Assembly (NCBI RefSeq): GCF_029784165.1
Contig: NC_073696.1
Coordinates: forward strand, 81,838,220-81,902,219
DNA from: Wyeomyia smithii
Taxonomy: Eukaryota; Arthropoda; Insecta; Diptera; Culicidae
Direction: 5' to 3'
Length of the DNA: 64,000 nucleotides
Shown here: one piece after another, positions 21,957 to 33,400 of the stretch
Position numbering within the stretch: position 1 is the stretch's first letter
Layout: each line of letters begins with the position of its first letter
Position numbers and translations under genes: made by a program
The notes under the pieces: generated by a model
What the model was told of the DNA's origin: nothing
Databases searched by the model: none
The model's input: the letters and a program-made list of their open reading frames with translations, nothing else

Positions 21957-22533
21957 GACGGCGCGGTTACATTAGCCGCCTCGAAGCTCAGGTCTTATCC
22001 GACGGACCGGACGGCATATCATCCGTTTTCCTAAGAAACTGTAGAAGAACTGGCTGCTTCAATGAGTAATTTTTCACTAAATTCATCAGTTCGGGTATTT
22101 TCCCACGATCTGGAAATCGGCGTACATGTTTCCAGTACATAAGAAAGGGAATAGAATAGAATAGAAGCTCATCGTCTTTGAACCTACTTTCTCGTTCTCC
22201 AAATAGTACATCGCAGACGAACAACACGGTTTGATGCCTAAACGATCTACATCTTACGTAAAGGACAGTTTTAACGAGCAGTCTCAAACGGACGTCATAG
22301 CTATTTCGTCTCGGATGTGTGGACTTCACGGGTAGATTGTCCGGCGATCCTCGAGCAACTGAACATCTATGTTAGACCACACATGTTGCGAAATTGCGTC
22401 TTCCTTCACGTGCAGAGTAGGCGAACAAACTACAGCAGCTTCGGCACAATAACCGTTCTACAGCGCCATTTTGACCGTTACGCATCATTTTTTGACTTTG
22501 ATGCCAGGCGCAGAATACCAAAGAATCGTTCTT
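21957..22533 (+). pseudogene. Decayed CR1/Jockey-type reverse transcriptase fragment
   Basis: Translated pieces in several frames recall a non-LTR RT: a GPDGISS-like start near 21995, FPTIWKSAYMFPVHKKGN near 22095-22150, then ADEQHGLMPKRST near 22210-22255. Further on, 22417-22533 (SFGTITVLQRHFDRYASFFDFD) resembles the C-terminus of the CR1-type ORF2 at 54620-54798. The catalytic centre between them is missing, so the copy has a large internal deletion plus stops. Confidence 0.6.
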
Positions 22534-22841
22534 AGATTAAGGAAATCAGTTGGGCCACGAGGCCTGTTGATGTATTTTTTACGAATAAACAAATAAACAC
22601 GTCAGGCCACAGAAGGCGCGTCAATATAACCGAGAGAGTAACCCAAGTCAATGACTATCATGTTGCAAAACGGAACTATAAATTTAAATTAACATGTAGC
22701 AAGACGGGAGAATATTGAAGACGAAGAATAGAAGAGAACAACGTAAAAGATGAATTGTTTTCTTGCTATTTGTAGCGATACCGCTCACCAGGCACCGCGC
22801 GGTGTAGTTCAAATAAACCGTTGCGTAACTCAGTCAACGGT

Positions 22842-24430
22842 CTATTCGAGAACGAACTGGTTACTTGCCAGACCGTGTACACCCTCCGTGTACCTCACCA
22901 GTCTGTCGAGGATGATCCTCTCAAGCACCTTGCCCGCGGTGTCCAGCAGGCAGATAGGCCTATATGCAGATAGGTCCCCTGGCGGTTTCCCAGCCTTCGG
23001 CAATAAGACCAGTCTCTGCCGCTTCCACCTGTCCGGAAAGAGACAGTCATCCAGGCACCTCTGCATGATAGCCCTGATAGCCCGGGGGCCGTTTTTATCG
23101 CCAGCCTGATCGCCAGGTTAGGGATACCATCCGGTCCCGGTGCCTTGCTCACCTTTAGGGATTTGGCGATCACGATGAGTTCCTCATTCGTCACCCTTGC
23201 CTCCTCCTCGACACGGCTGTCGTCGCTCACGGATTGGATGCTCGGCAGGTTGGCCGACCATCCCTGGTCTAGGTCTGAGATATTGGAACGTCGGACGTGA
23301 GACTCGACCGCCGGAGGCCAAGGACTTGGCTCGTGGCGCGGAAAGAGTCCCTCGATGATAAGCTCCAGCGTCGCTGGTGATCGCTCTGCAGGCGCCAGTG
23401 CGCCTTTAGTCTTGGCCATTACGATCCTGTAGGCGTCACCCCACGGATTTGTATTGGCACTCGTACATAGCCTTTCGAAGCAGGCCCTCTTGCTGGCCTT
23501 TATCGCACTCTTTAGCATCGATCTTGCCGAACTGAATGCTGCGCGGCGCTCTGTCCTCTCATCTTCATTTCGCGCACGCTGCATCCTCCGTCTTGCACGG
23601 AGGCACGCACTGCGAAGGTCGGCTATCGCGTCCGTCCACCAGTGAACCGGTGGCTTCCCATTCCTAGGTTGGCGAGTCCTAGGCATGGTGACGTCGCACG
23701 CCCGCGATAGCATAGCAACTAGTTGGTCAGCAGTCGGGTGAAGCCGACTGCCCCCTTCGCGCTCCCTTCTCATTGCCTCTTCGAATACCTCGGCATCTAA
23801 GTGCGATGTCTTCCACCCGCGAACGGTCGGAGTGTTGGCTCTACCCGTCGCTTGCCGCCTCTCGTTGTTGTCTACACTATAACAGACCGCCTGGTGGTCG
23901 CTATTAGTGTAGCCATCGTCTACCCTCCAGTTCTTGATCGGTCCTGGGCTGGAGAACGTCACGTCGATGATCGACTCCGCGCCATTTCTGTTAAATGTAC
24001 ATTTGTTCCCAACGTTGGCCTGATCTAGGTTGAGCTTTGCCAAAGCCCCCAACAGGATCTGGTCCCTCTGGTTCGTGAAGCGACTTTCCCACTCAACAGC
24101 CCAAGCGTTGAAGTCGCCCGCCACCACCAACGGCGTTAGGCCCGTTAGCTCCATGGATAGGAGGTCGACCATCTGGGTGAACCTTTCGGTAGACCAACGT
24201 GGCGGAGCAGTTGAACACTCCGTTCACCTTAGCAACAACGTACCCTTCTTCTGAGGTTGAGACAACCTCCTGAACCGGGAACTTGCTCGTCGTACATATG
24301 GCCGCCATACTGGACTTATCCTCAACCCAGTAACCGTTTCAGGGAGGGATGCGGTAGGGATCCGATATGATGGCGATGTACGACAACGACTCAGTGGCTG
24401 CTTGGTGTAGCAGCTGCTGAGCCGCGAAGC
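22842..24430 (-). pseudogene. R1-clade ORF2 fragment: endonuclease and partial reverse transcriptase
   Basis: The N-terminal endonuclease begins near 24430 (QQLLHQAATES, ISDPYRIPP) and meets a TGA near 24345. The next stretch, 24308-24200 (YVVAKVNGV), shifts frame near 24200. 24172-23100 carries the EN core (VVAGDFNAWAVEW, NSDHQAVCY), the linker (KPPVHWWTDAIADLRSAC) and the RT start (KAPGPDGIPNLAIRLA). Another frameshift near 23090 leads into 23066-22842 (YRPICLLDTAGKVLERIIL). RT motifs A-C are absent, so this copy could not have encoded an active polymerase. Confidence 0.82.
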
Positions 24431-24457
24431 AATGGTTCAGGTTCAGTTGCGTCACCC

Positions 24458-25831
24458 TTACGCCCGTGGTTTCGCAGCCGGCTTACCGGCTGGGCACCTG
24501 GGGCCTCCCATAAAGTGTTTGGCGTCCCGTTTCCCGGAACATACCATGCACTTGGGAGACTCCCCACAGTCCTTTGCTTTATGGCCTGCACCTCCACATC
24601 GCCTGCACAGCTGGCTCCTATCGGGCCCCTTGCAGGTCCAGGACTTATGTCCGCCCTCGATGCACCGGAAGCAAATGTCTGGTTGCTGTAGTATGCCCAG
24701 AGGACATACAGACCAGCCGACCTTCAACTTGCCCTCTTTCAGGGCCAGGTTAGCGTCCGCCGACGGTAGTCGGAAGGTAGCTATCTGGGTCCCCGCCGGA
24801 TCTTTACGGAGGCGGATTGACTCCTTAGCCACCTCCACCCCGCACTTCGCTTTTAGGGCTTGTGCAATGTCGCACCCCTCAGTGATTTCGTCCAGGTTTT
24901 TAAGCTGGAGAGTCACTTCTGAGGTGAGTGCCCGCACTTGCACCTCCTTCCCTAGGACCTTTTCAGCTACCGTTCTGTAGGTAGCCCCCTTGTTCTTGGC
25001 GTCCTTCTGGAGCTCAAGTATCATCTCGCCAGTGCGAGATCGGCGGATACTCCGCACATCCGCCCCCAGATCCTTGAGCTGGGTTTCCCCCCTCATCTTC
25101 TTCAAGACTTCTGAGTACTTCGACCCATCCGTCTTGAGTATGAGGGCATCACCCCTACTCCGCGCCTTTTTGACCTTTTTTGGTCCTCTGGCCGCTCCGC
25201 CATCATGGCGCGTCGCACCTTACCGACGCTTCCTACCCTCTACGGTAGTCCAAGGGTTGCCCGTAGCCTCCACCTGTGCCTTTTCCGCGGTGGACCTTGA
25301 ACCGGTTGGCGTGTTTTCCCGTGGGAGAAGCACGACCAATCGTTTCTTGGTGTTCCCGAGGGCCGTTTTCCCCGGGAACTGCCTCGTTCGCTTAGCGACC
25401 TGCCCCGTGGAGCAGACCGACGCGAACGAGGGGGCGTCTGTCTGCACCTCTTTAGATGCAGTCGCCCTCCCGGTCCTGGCCGCTTTCTCGGTCGCCTTCA
25501 CCCGAGCTACGAGTTCTTCGTGCTCCTTTCTGGCTTCATCAATGGTGCTCCGAAGCAGGAGGAGGCTCTGCTTCAGGTCGCCAGCGATGTTTCGTCTGTT
25601 CGCCAAGAACTCGATTATGGCATCGAGTTGTTCAGACAGCGCCGCCACTCTTGGCCGCGTGCCCATACACCTTTCGACGGCCTTGACTTGCAAGGGACCG
25701 TCTACCGAGATGTCTGGTGTGGACACCGACGGATTCGCTGTTTTTCCACCTCCAGACTTCGCCGCATCCGTCTCCGCCTTCTTCTGCGGAGACCGCTGCA
25801 CAGTGGGGCCGTTTTGAAAAAAGACGGTCAA
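24458..25831 (-). pseudogene. R1-clade ORF1 (CCHC protein) with one in-frame stop
   Basis: A single frame of about 458 codons is interrupted only by TAA at 25222-25220. The first part (25831-25223) is Lys/Glu-rich with a likely coiled-coil around residues 65-110. The second part (to 24458) ends in three zinc knuckles (CFRCIEGGHKSWTC, CRRCGGAGHKAKDC, CMVCSGKRDAKHFMGGPRC), typical of R1-clade ORF1 proteins that bind element RNA. One point mutation separates this from an open frame, suggesting moderate age. The ATG lies within the arm of the inverted repeat described at 25798-27776. Confidence 0.82.
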
Positions 25832-27776
25832 AAGTCTTTTCCCACTTTTACTTACATTTTAGGGGTTTGGTGTCTTGGGAAGAATTGTTCAGAATACTGA
25901 TTATAATTAACTGACATTTTCATTTAATTGCTTATTAAGCTAGTATCGCACTTGGAAAAATTAACTTTTTTATTTTATGAGATATTCAATTTTGATCTTC
26001 GGCAAATCGATTTCATGAAACTTTGCCGAAGACACAAAATTCCTCTGTCTTATCTCTGAAGAAATATAACCGTTTTCTTTAAAAGACTACCTTAAAACTA
26101 GTTTTTTCACTTAAATTATATCTTAACTACTTCTGATCGACTTGAGATGTTCTAGAAAGTTTTAGATAATAACAAAATACAAATTTTTCTCAAAAAAGAA
26201 GTTTATTCTGTTGAACCAACTCCGAGATAGATCGATTTTAAGGTAAAATTATGTCAATTTTCAAAATCAAATTATTTAAAATTGTGAATGTTTGTGAAGT
26301 ATTACTCAACGTCATTTGTTTTGGCATGTTTCGAGGTACAAGTACACATTTTTTTCCAGAATCGGGACTCTTCGGGAACTTCATATTTTCATAGTTATAA
26401 AATATCGCTTTTTAACTACCTTGTTCTCTTAAATACTGTCCAAAAACTAGTTTTTTCACTTAAATGATATCTTAACCCCTTTTGATTAACTTTAGATGTA
26501 TTAGACAGTTTAGAAAAAAATAAGATGCAAAACTCATGCGGTTACTGAGACATTGTATGTATTGAATATGGATGTAGTATCCGTGCAATACCAAGCAATA
26601 ACTTTTTTAACACTTTCGTTATTTTCTTTCGAAGTGCCAACCAATTTTGATAGTCTGGGGTCCCGTACACGATTCGATTTTACGTCACGTGATTCAACTT
26701 TTTTCTCCTTCCATATTTCGAACAATTTACCGCTCCTGGTTGATATACAGCCAATGTTACGATACGCAATATTATTCGTAATGAATACTAACAAATCCGT
26801 GTAAAGCACTGTTTAAAACAACGCAACTTAAGCGTAAACAGCTTAGTATCAATATTGACAGATTGCTTTAGCTCACGGCTCCAGGCTCAAAGCACCGCCT
26901 ACTTCAAACTTCGGGTTTTGCATGAGGATGGATGATAGCATTGTTCGAGGTGAAGCGATAAGCTCAGGGGGCTATTACCGATTGATGTTTTGGATACATT
27001 CATGTTGATGTAATAACTAAGTAACCGCATGAGTTTTGCATTATATTTTTTTCTGAACTGTCTAATACATCTAAAGTTGATCGAAAGTGGTTAAGATATC
27101 ATTTAAGGGAAAAAATTAGTTTTTGGGCAGTATTTAAGAGAACAAGGTAGTTAAAAAGCGATATTTTGAAACTATGAAAATACGAAGTTCCCGAAGAGTC
27201 CCGATTCTGAATAATATGTGTACTTGTACCTCGAAACATGCCAAAACAAATGAGGTTGAGTGATACTTCACAAACTTTCACAATTTTAAATAATTTGATT
27301 TTGAAAATTGACATAATTTTACCTTAAAATCGATCTATCTCGGAGTTGGTTCAACAGAATAAACTTCTTTTTTGAGAAAAATTTGTATTTTGTTATTATC
27401 TAAAACTTTCTAGAACATCTCAAGTCGATCAGAAGTAGTTAAGATATAATTTAAGTGAAAAAACTAGTTTTGAGGTAGTCTTTTAAAGAAAACGGTTATA
27501 TTTCTTCAGAGATAAGACATAGAAATTTTGTGTCTTCGGCAAAGTTTCATGAAATTAATAGCTCTACAACTTTGCTGAAGATCAAAATTGAATATCTCGT
27601 AAAATAAAAAAGTTAATTTTCCCAAGTGCGATACTAGCTTAATAAGCAATTATATGAAAATGTCAGCTAACTCTAATCAGTATTCTGAACAATTCTTCCG
27701 AAAACACCAAACCCTTAAAATGTTAGGAAACGTGAGAAAAGACTTTTGACCGTCTTTTTTCAAAACGGCCCCATTG
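25798..27776. repeat. Large inverted repeat: mirrored R1 5' ends
   Basis: 25798-26548 and about 27020-27776 are reverse complements over roughly 750 bp with scattered differences, around an unrelated spacer of about 470 bp. Each arm starts inside the R1 ORF1 (the frame beginning MTVFFQNGP is in both: ATG at 25831 on the minus strand and at 27746 on the plus strand) and runs through the 5' UTR. The right arm diverges about 30 bp into ORF1. So two R1 5' ends lie head to head. Confidence 0.88.
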
Positions 27777-27942
27777 TGCGCTGGATGCCACCTCGTGCGA
27801 AGGGATTTGGTAACCCCTCCGCACCCGTCTCTTTCGTTTTTGAAGAATTCATCTTAGTTAATTATGGCCTGCATGAACCCATCCGTCATTTCACAGAGGA
27901 GTTCAATTTAAATGGACAACTGTTTGTTTGTTTGACTATTGC

Positions 27943-27943
<1 letters not shown>

Positions 27944-27978
<35 letters not shown>
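27944..27978. repeat. (TG)n microsatellite
   Basis: About 17 uninterrupted TG dinucleotides. The flank TTTGTTTGACTATTGCTTG recurs at about 28048-28070, hinting at a short local duplication. Confidence 0.95.
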
Positions 27979-27980
<2 letters not shown>

Positions 27981-28079
27981 AATTCATCTCCCACTGACCG
28001 GCAGTGCTTTTATGGAAAAAACCTATCTGCATCCATTTTTTCAAGTTGTGTTTGTTTGACTATTGCTTGTATGTTCAAA

Positions 28080-29080
28080 ATTTAAAAAATTTAAAAATTT
28101 AAAAAGTATTGTCATATGTTTGTAATCTTCCTGTTGTCAAGTTGCTGGGTTTTTATGCCGCTTTGAAACCCGCTACTGCTTTTTAAGGCGGCTTTCCCAG
28201 CCACCAATTCATTAAGACCCTGTGTCGGATAAATTTTAAAGAATAAATAAATAAATAAATTAGACACCTTGTTTTTCGTAAAAAAACGGCAGCGGCATGG
28301 TAGCGGAAAAAAGTGTAGCGATAAAGTTTCCTTTCTTGGTAACTATAGGTGGCAAAAACGAAGTCAAGAACCAAAAGGCTAGGTTTAAGGTTAGGTATAA
28401 GTAGAACTTGTTTGATTAAATCAATCTAGCAAGAGACTTGATTCCAGGCAGTCGTTATTTTCTCCACACGTGCAGGGGCTTATGTATTACAAGTCTCCGG
28501 CAAAGGACTTGAAGATTAACATACCCTTTGTAATCGAGCTTACGAAGTCGTGCCTCAAAGCCGTCAAAAAAGCATAAAATTTCCGATATCTAAATGTCTT
28601 AACAATATAACATAAATCATCAAATGTCTTAGAAATTCATGATCGCCAAATGTCTTAGAAATGCATATTGGTGTCGAAATCTGGTGCTGTCTCTAAAAAA
28701 TCTTTGAAGAGACAACTTCTTATGAGTTAGAAAGTTTTCGAGCTGAATGCTTTTCCAGAATGTTTTTATTTGAGAAATTTCGACAAATTCTGTACAGTTC
28801 TTCTTTGGTCAAAAAAGTGAAACTTTGACCACTTTGATGTAGAGTGAAAATATTATGGGCCCAAGAATTTACCCTTGCTGAACATCAGAAATTATCAGTC
28901 CATCTAAGCACTGATGAAGGCGCTAAGTCAGCACTGACATGCGTATTTGCAAGTGATAAGTGAAAAGTGATAGAATTAAAAAGTGGAGTGAAATAAAAGT
29001 GTAATATAAAAGTGTTTAGATTCTGTCAACAGTTCGAAGAAAAATTACTGAATTTGGGACTTGACAGATCAAAAGAAATA
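28080..29080. other. No recognisable gene
   Basis: AT-rich DNA with an (AAAT)n tract at 28238-28260. I see no domain or known repeat until the SINE-b fragment starts near 29081. Confidence 0.45.
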
Positions 29081-29241
29081 TTATAGAACTCAGCGTGAAG
29101 AAAGGGCAAGTGGAGAGCCTGAGAATAAACCCATGCTGATGAAGTCCTTTGAAATCGAATGGCGTGATTCTACTAAGATTTGAACCCGTGACAACTCACT
29201 TGTCAACGTAAACTCGGTAACCTTGCGGTTACGCAGCTCCC
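29081..29241 (-). mobile_element. SINE-b fragment, minus strand
   Basis: It matches the body segment (GAGCCTGAGAATAAACCCATGC) and the tRNA-like head (GGTAACCTTGCGGTTACGCAGCTCCC on both parts together) of the copy at 45893-46061. A B-box-like sequence is visible on the minus strand (GGGTTCAAATC). The 3' part of the element is missing. Confidence 0.65.
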
Positions 29242-29439
29242 CTGTACTTTAAATTAGAGTAGAAACATAGTTTTCGAACAAAAGAGGTAGGTATATAACT
29301 TACACGAATTTGGCCGATTATTTCGAATATCAATCATAGTATTATACTGAAGATCAAAACACTATTTCCATCAGTCTAGCAAAAAAAATGCTTATTCTGA
29401 TTTTTAAATCAAGTGACAGATCTTATATCTTAATATACC

Positions 29440-30420
29440 GTGACATTGCAAACAACATGGTTTCAACGAAGTAAGATCTACAGCTACCAATTCACTTGAA
29501 ATTGTTGCTTTCTCTATTTCGTCTATGGACAGAGGCAACTTCGTGGTAGCTCTATATACGAGTTTTAGGAAAATTTTTGACAGAGTAGATACTCCCATGC
29601 TAATTTTCAAACTTAAGCTAGGATTCGAGTCAAGCCTGCCCAAATGGATTGAATCTTATTTGATGAATAGAACCAAAATGGTTAGGTTTTAGGTACACTC
29701 TTCTGTACCATTCAAAGTGACATCTGGAAGTCCGCAAGGCTCACATTTAGGCCTTTTTCTTTCATTTTATTCGGTAATGGTGTGACCAAGGATGGAGATT
29801 ATTACTCGCGCTCATTTTTTTTCTCAAGCCGTTAGCTTATTTAATAAGCACAATACTGAACAACTTTGTATGACGAACTTGAAGTCCTCAAGTAGCACTA
29901 CAACATTGTCGAAGGGAGTATTGATGGTACTCAAACACCGGAGCTGTGAGAGCATATTCTCGCAAATTATCGCGAAAATTATCACGATAGCGATAGTTAT
30001 CGCGATGATTTCCTTAAATGAGCTCTTACGGGTTCGGTGTTTGAGTACGAGCTCTTCGACAAAGTTGTAGTACTACTTAAGGGCTTCAAATTCGTCATAC
30101 AAAGTTGTTCAAGAATGTGCTTATCAGATGAGCTGCCGGCTTGAGAAAAAATTGAGCACGAATGATAATTTCCATCCTTGGATGTGACCCTTATGTTCAA
30201 TCGTCTCAATGTATTGATATATGCCGATGACATGATGGAGGTAAGACCCAAATCAGATATTCAACAATTCCAACAAGAGGTTGACTTTTCCAACATTTGG
30301 TGCAAAAAAGTCATGTCGATCTTAACGTGGGAAAATACTATTTTATATCACACACAAGAAAAAAAAACCCTGAGTATCCCAATTTCACTCTCAATTATTA
30401 TTCACTATAAAACTTTCGTT
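29440..30420 (+). pseudogene. Decayed Jockey/CR1-type RT, split by a MITE
   Basis: The left part (29440-29780) reads, with stops, through an RT finger/palm region (IFDRVDTPMLIFKLKLG, WIESYLMNRTKMV, then TSGSPQGSHLG near 29730-29760). The right part resumes at 30182 with the catalytic YADD segment (NVLIYADDMM, 30200-30240). The two are separated exactly by the foldback element at 29786-30181. It is a different and older lineage than the CR1-type copies at 35.2 and 50.7 kb. Confidence 0.7.
29786..30181. mobile_element. Foldback MITE inside an RT relic
   Basis: The termini CCAAGGATGGA and TCCATCCTTGG are inverted, and homology continues inward for most of the 396 bp (for example CTCAAGCCG and CGGCTTGAG, AACAACTTTGTATGACGAA and its complement). 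The centre (29955-30010) has several ATCGCGA-type inverted motifs. TGTGA flanks it on both sides (29781-29785, 30183-30187), a possible short target duplication. No protein is encoded. Confidence 0.82.
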
Positions 30421-30429
30421 TTTGCACAT

Positions 30430-33400
30430 GTTAGATCTATTTTAGAATATTGTATATTTTAATAGAATCGAATTTTTATGCACAATATTAGAAGTCTTTT
30501 TAATAAATATTGTGAAGTTATTGATCTAATTATTGATTGAAAATAAAACTTCAGAATCACATAACTATATTTGTTTAAGCCGCAGTCTACAAAGATTGAC
30601 GCAAATAAATAAATTTCCACTGAATAGTAAAGTAAATCTTCAATCAACTCGGGTTTCATTTTACTTTTTACCGAGACCGTTAGTTGTTTCTGTAATCCAA
30701 CACTCATTATCTGGGATAATATCTGTCCGCATTGCCACTCCCTGATGATAATTAGAACAATCGGTAGTTATAACTATCGTGTTGGTATACTTTGTATTTA
30801 CGTAGTTCAATGAATAATGAGTTGATCAGATTTATTACGATAATAATATTGCTGCTCTTTTCAATCAAAGCGATTCAACAGCAGATGAACAGCAATTCTA
30901 GTAAACGTACTCACGTACAATAGCTCACACCAAAAATAAAATCCCAGTGATAATATGCAAACTACTCGCATATGATTTGGCAGTCATCTCAATTCAAACA
31001 AGAACATTCGATGTATTTCTATCGTTCCATCCTTCTCAGACCCCTGTTCCAGATGGCCGAAGGGATCATCGCATAAACCATGCGAAGCGCGAACGAAAGA
31101 TAAACAAATCGCGATAAATGTGATAATTAATTACAGTACTTGACGGTTTGCATAAATTGCGTTTCTTTTTTTTCTCTCTCTTTTTATTCCTCATGACACT
31201 CAGGTAAATACCCAGCACTAAGGCGCTTACGTGCAAATGCAGATTATGTATATATTTATGTTTAAGTACGAAACGATTGCCACCTTCTGATAACGGCGCG
31301 GTCAGGCCATGAGAAAAATACCCTCCCGAGAGACTTGGGTGTTCCAGGCTGGCTGGATAGCGGCCAGACTAGAATCGACCGACAGACGACGCCCGGAACG
31401 TGGTTTCAGGTTACCGGTACACGGTTTTGTATGCTGATAGCCCGAGTGGGTGACGGTTTTGCACCGGATAAAACCTTCCTGTCGAGGACCTTAGAGATAC
31501 CGGCAAATGATGTGTTTGGTGTGTTCATTGTGGCGGCACTTTTTAGTTGCACTTTTATATAATAGTATAATCAGTGCCGGTAAATCCAGTTTTGCTTTAC
31601 ATTTTCTGGATTTCGACCGTGCGCGAAAGAGCGACACGAATGGACACGACGAGTACCCGCCGCACTGACGATGATAAATGGCAGTAATTTACACGACTTT
31701 TCTCGCAATTATAGTTGTGAAGACTTCAGCGAAGATGATGCTAGTAATTGTTGCAATGAAAGTTCACCTAGTAGGGGTTTTTGGTGTTTCTCATGCAGTT
31801 GAAATCGAGTCGTGAGTCTCTGAGTCTCAAAAACAAACAAAAAGTCTGGTCAATACGTTGCATAGAAATTAATCGAAATCTTAGAAAAACTAACTAGAAT
31901 GCAAAAATAATATTCTATAATTTTTTCAGCATCATAAAAAATTTTTCTGATGTACTACTCATAATTAAATTATAGACAAATGTTGCTTAACAGCATTTGA
32001 AATCTGCTGCTCATCGAGATTTAACTTTTTCCTCCCGTTTGAATAGTGCGGACTTGGCTTTATCACGGGTACTCATCAAACCAGTTTGAAATATATGTAA
32101 GAGGCTCTACGCCTGAGTGGAAGCTACGAGACAGGTTCGCTCGGTCTGACATGTTCGGTTTTTGTACTGCTTCTTTTGGGTTTATTAAAAATCCCTTTTT
32201 TTCGGGGCCCATCCGTGTGCCGCTATCCCACAGTGGGCTAAAAGATGGCTTTTAAAAGTGTAAAATGTTTGTAATTTAGTTAATTATGTTGTATGCTATC
32301 TAAATTCTGTTAGAAATTTTTTTTTTTCCAACAAACATTTTTTGTGAAAATATTTTCAAAAGAACACTGATATTTTCCTTTCGAAAATTTTTTTTTCTGA
32401 AAACATTCACTTTCCTGTCATAATTCTCTGGCATCATATTGATCACATAAATAGATATTGAATGAATACTAGTCTTTTCAAGTGTTGCTCTTGACGAAAA
32501 AGATTTCAATAGAAGTTCAATAGAAGTTAAAGCATGTTAGCAAATTTCATTCCAATTTATAATAGTCGAAACAAAAATGGTATTCTTTTTAGCGCTTTGA
32601 TCGAAATCGACATGACAAATGCAATATCAGATTTCTGCACTAACAAGCGTGAGCACGCTTAGATTTCATCTTCAAACAATGATGTCTTTTTATCCACACG
32701 ATAACATGTCATGATTATGGCAGAAGTAGTATCTTGGATTTACTCACTAATACTGCTGCGGATGTTAACTATCCAAGCTAAAAGTTAACATTATTATAAA
32801 ATTATTCTACAAAGTTAGCGGAAAAATTCAGTGATTTGGGAGTAAACTAATAAATTGTCTTTAGTTATCAGCCAACATCTGACCAATATAATTCCACCGT
32901 GCATCCGCTCTTGAAAGTGATGTCAGAAGGATGGAGGGAAGATAGCAGTACGTAAGCAAGCAATTGGCAGTAAACACCGACATCGCCCTCTAGACTGCAC
33001 CCGATCGGCAGGAAGGCCTGTAAAACACCTAACGCACATGAGAACGCCAAATCGATCGAATGCATCCGTCGTACTCGCTGATGGGAATGACGTACCTGTG
33101 TTGTAAGGATTCTTGTCAATTCTGTTTGTATAAACAGGAAATCATTCTGACAAGCACTAAAACCATCTCTCTCTATCTTTTACTGTTTCCCAATGGTTAT
33201 ATTACGTTCAGGCGCTACATCTGAAAGTTTTTTGGAGAGCTGATCATTCGAGCAATTGGAATTTAAACGCCTATAAGAGTGTATAGCATTAATCTATCAA
33301 TGGGCTGTTCAGTTGGCTCTAACAGTACCTCACACCATCCGAGATTCAACCATACAAAACCAAAATTATTCAAAACATTCATCAGATATATGCGAGTATG

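Larger units (their letters stand above)
22780..26548 (-). mobile_element. R1-clade non-LTR retrotransposon, 3'-truncated
   Basis: In element orientation it has a 5' UTR (about 26548-25832), ORF1 (25831-24458), ORF2 endonuclease (about 24430-23200) and the first part of RT (to about 22842), and it ends before the catalytic RT motifs. ORF1 with three CCHC knuckles and the EN features (YVVAKVNGV, GDFNAWAVEW, SDHQAVCY) fit the R1 clade. Its GC-rich coding region contrasts with the AT-rich neighbourhood. A second, more decayed copy lies at 37912-39100. R1 elements of this type need not be rDNA-specific; no rDNA flank is seen. Confidence 0.85.

Noticed and set aside
24432..25817. Plus-strand frames of up to 275 codons opposite R1 ORF1
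   Set aside because: Antisense shadows in GC-rich coding DNA; no recognised domain, and the minus strand has clear CCHC motifs.
22780..26548. Evidence for rDNA from an R1-clade element
   Set aside because: No 28S rRNA sequence flanks either R1 copy; the clade contains non-rDNA lineages, and ORF order alone does not imply rDNA.
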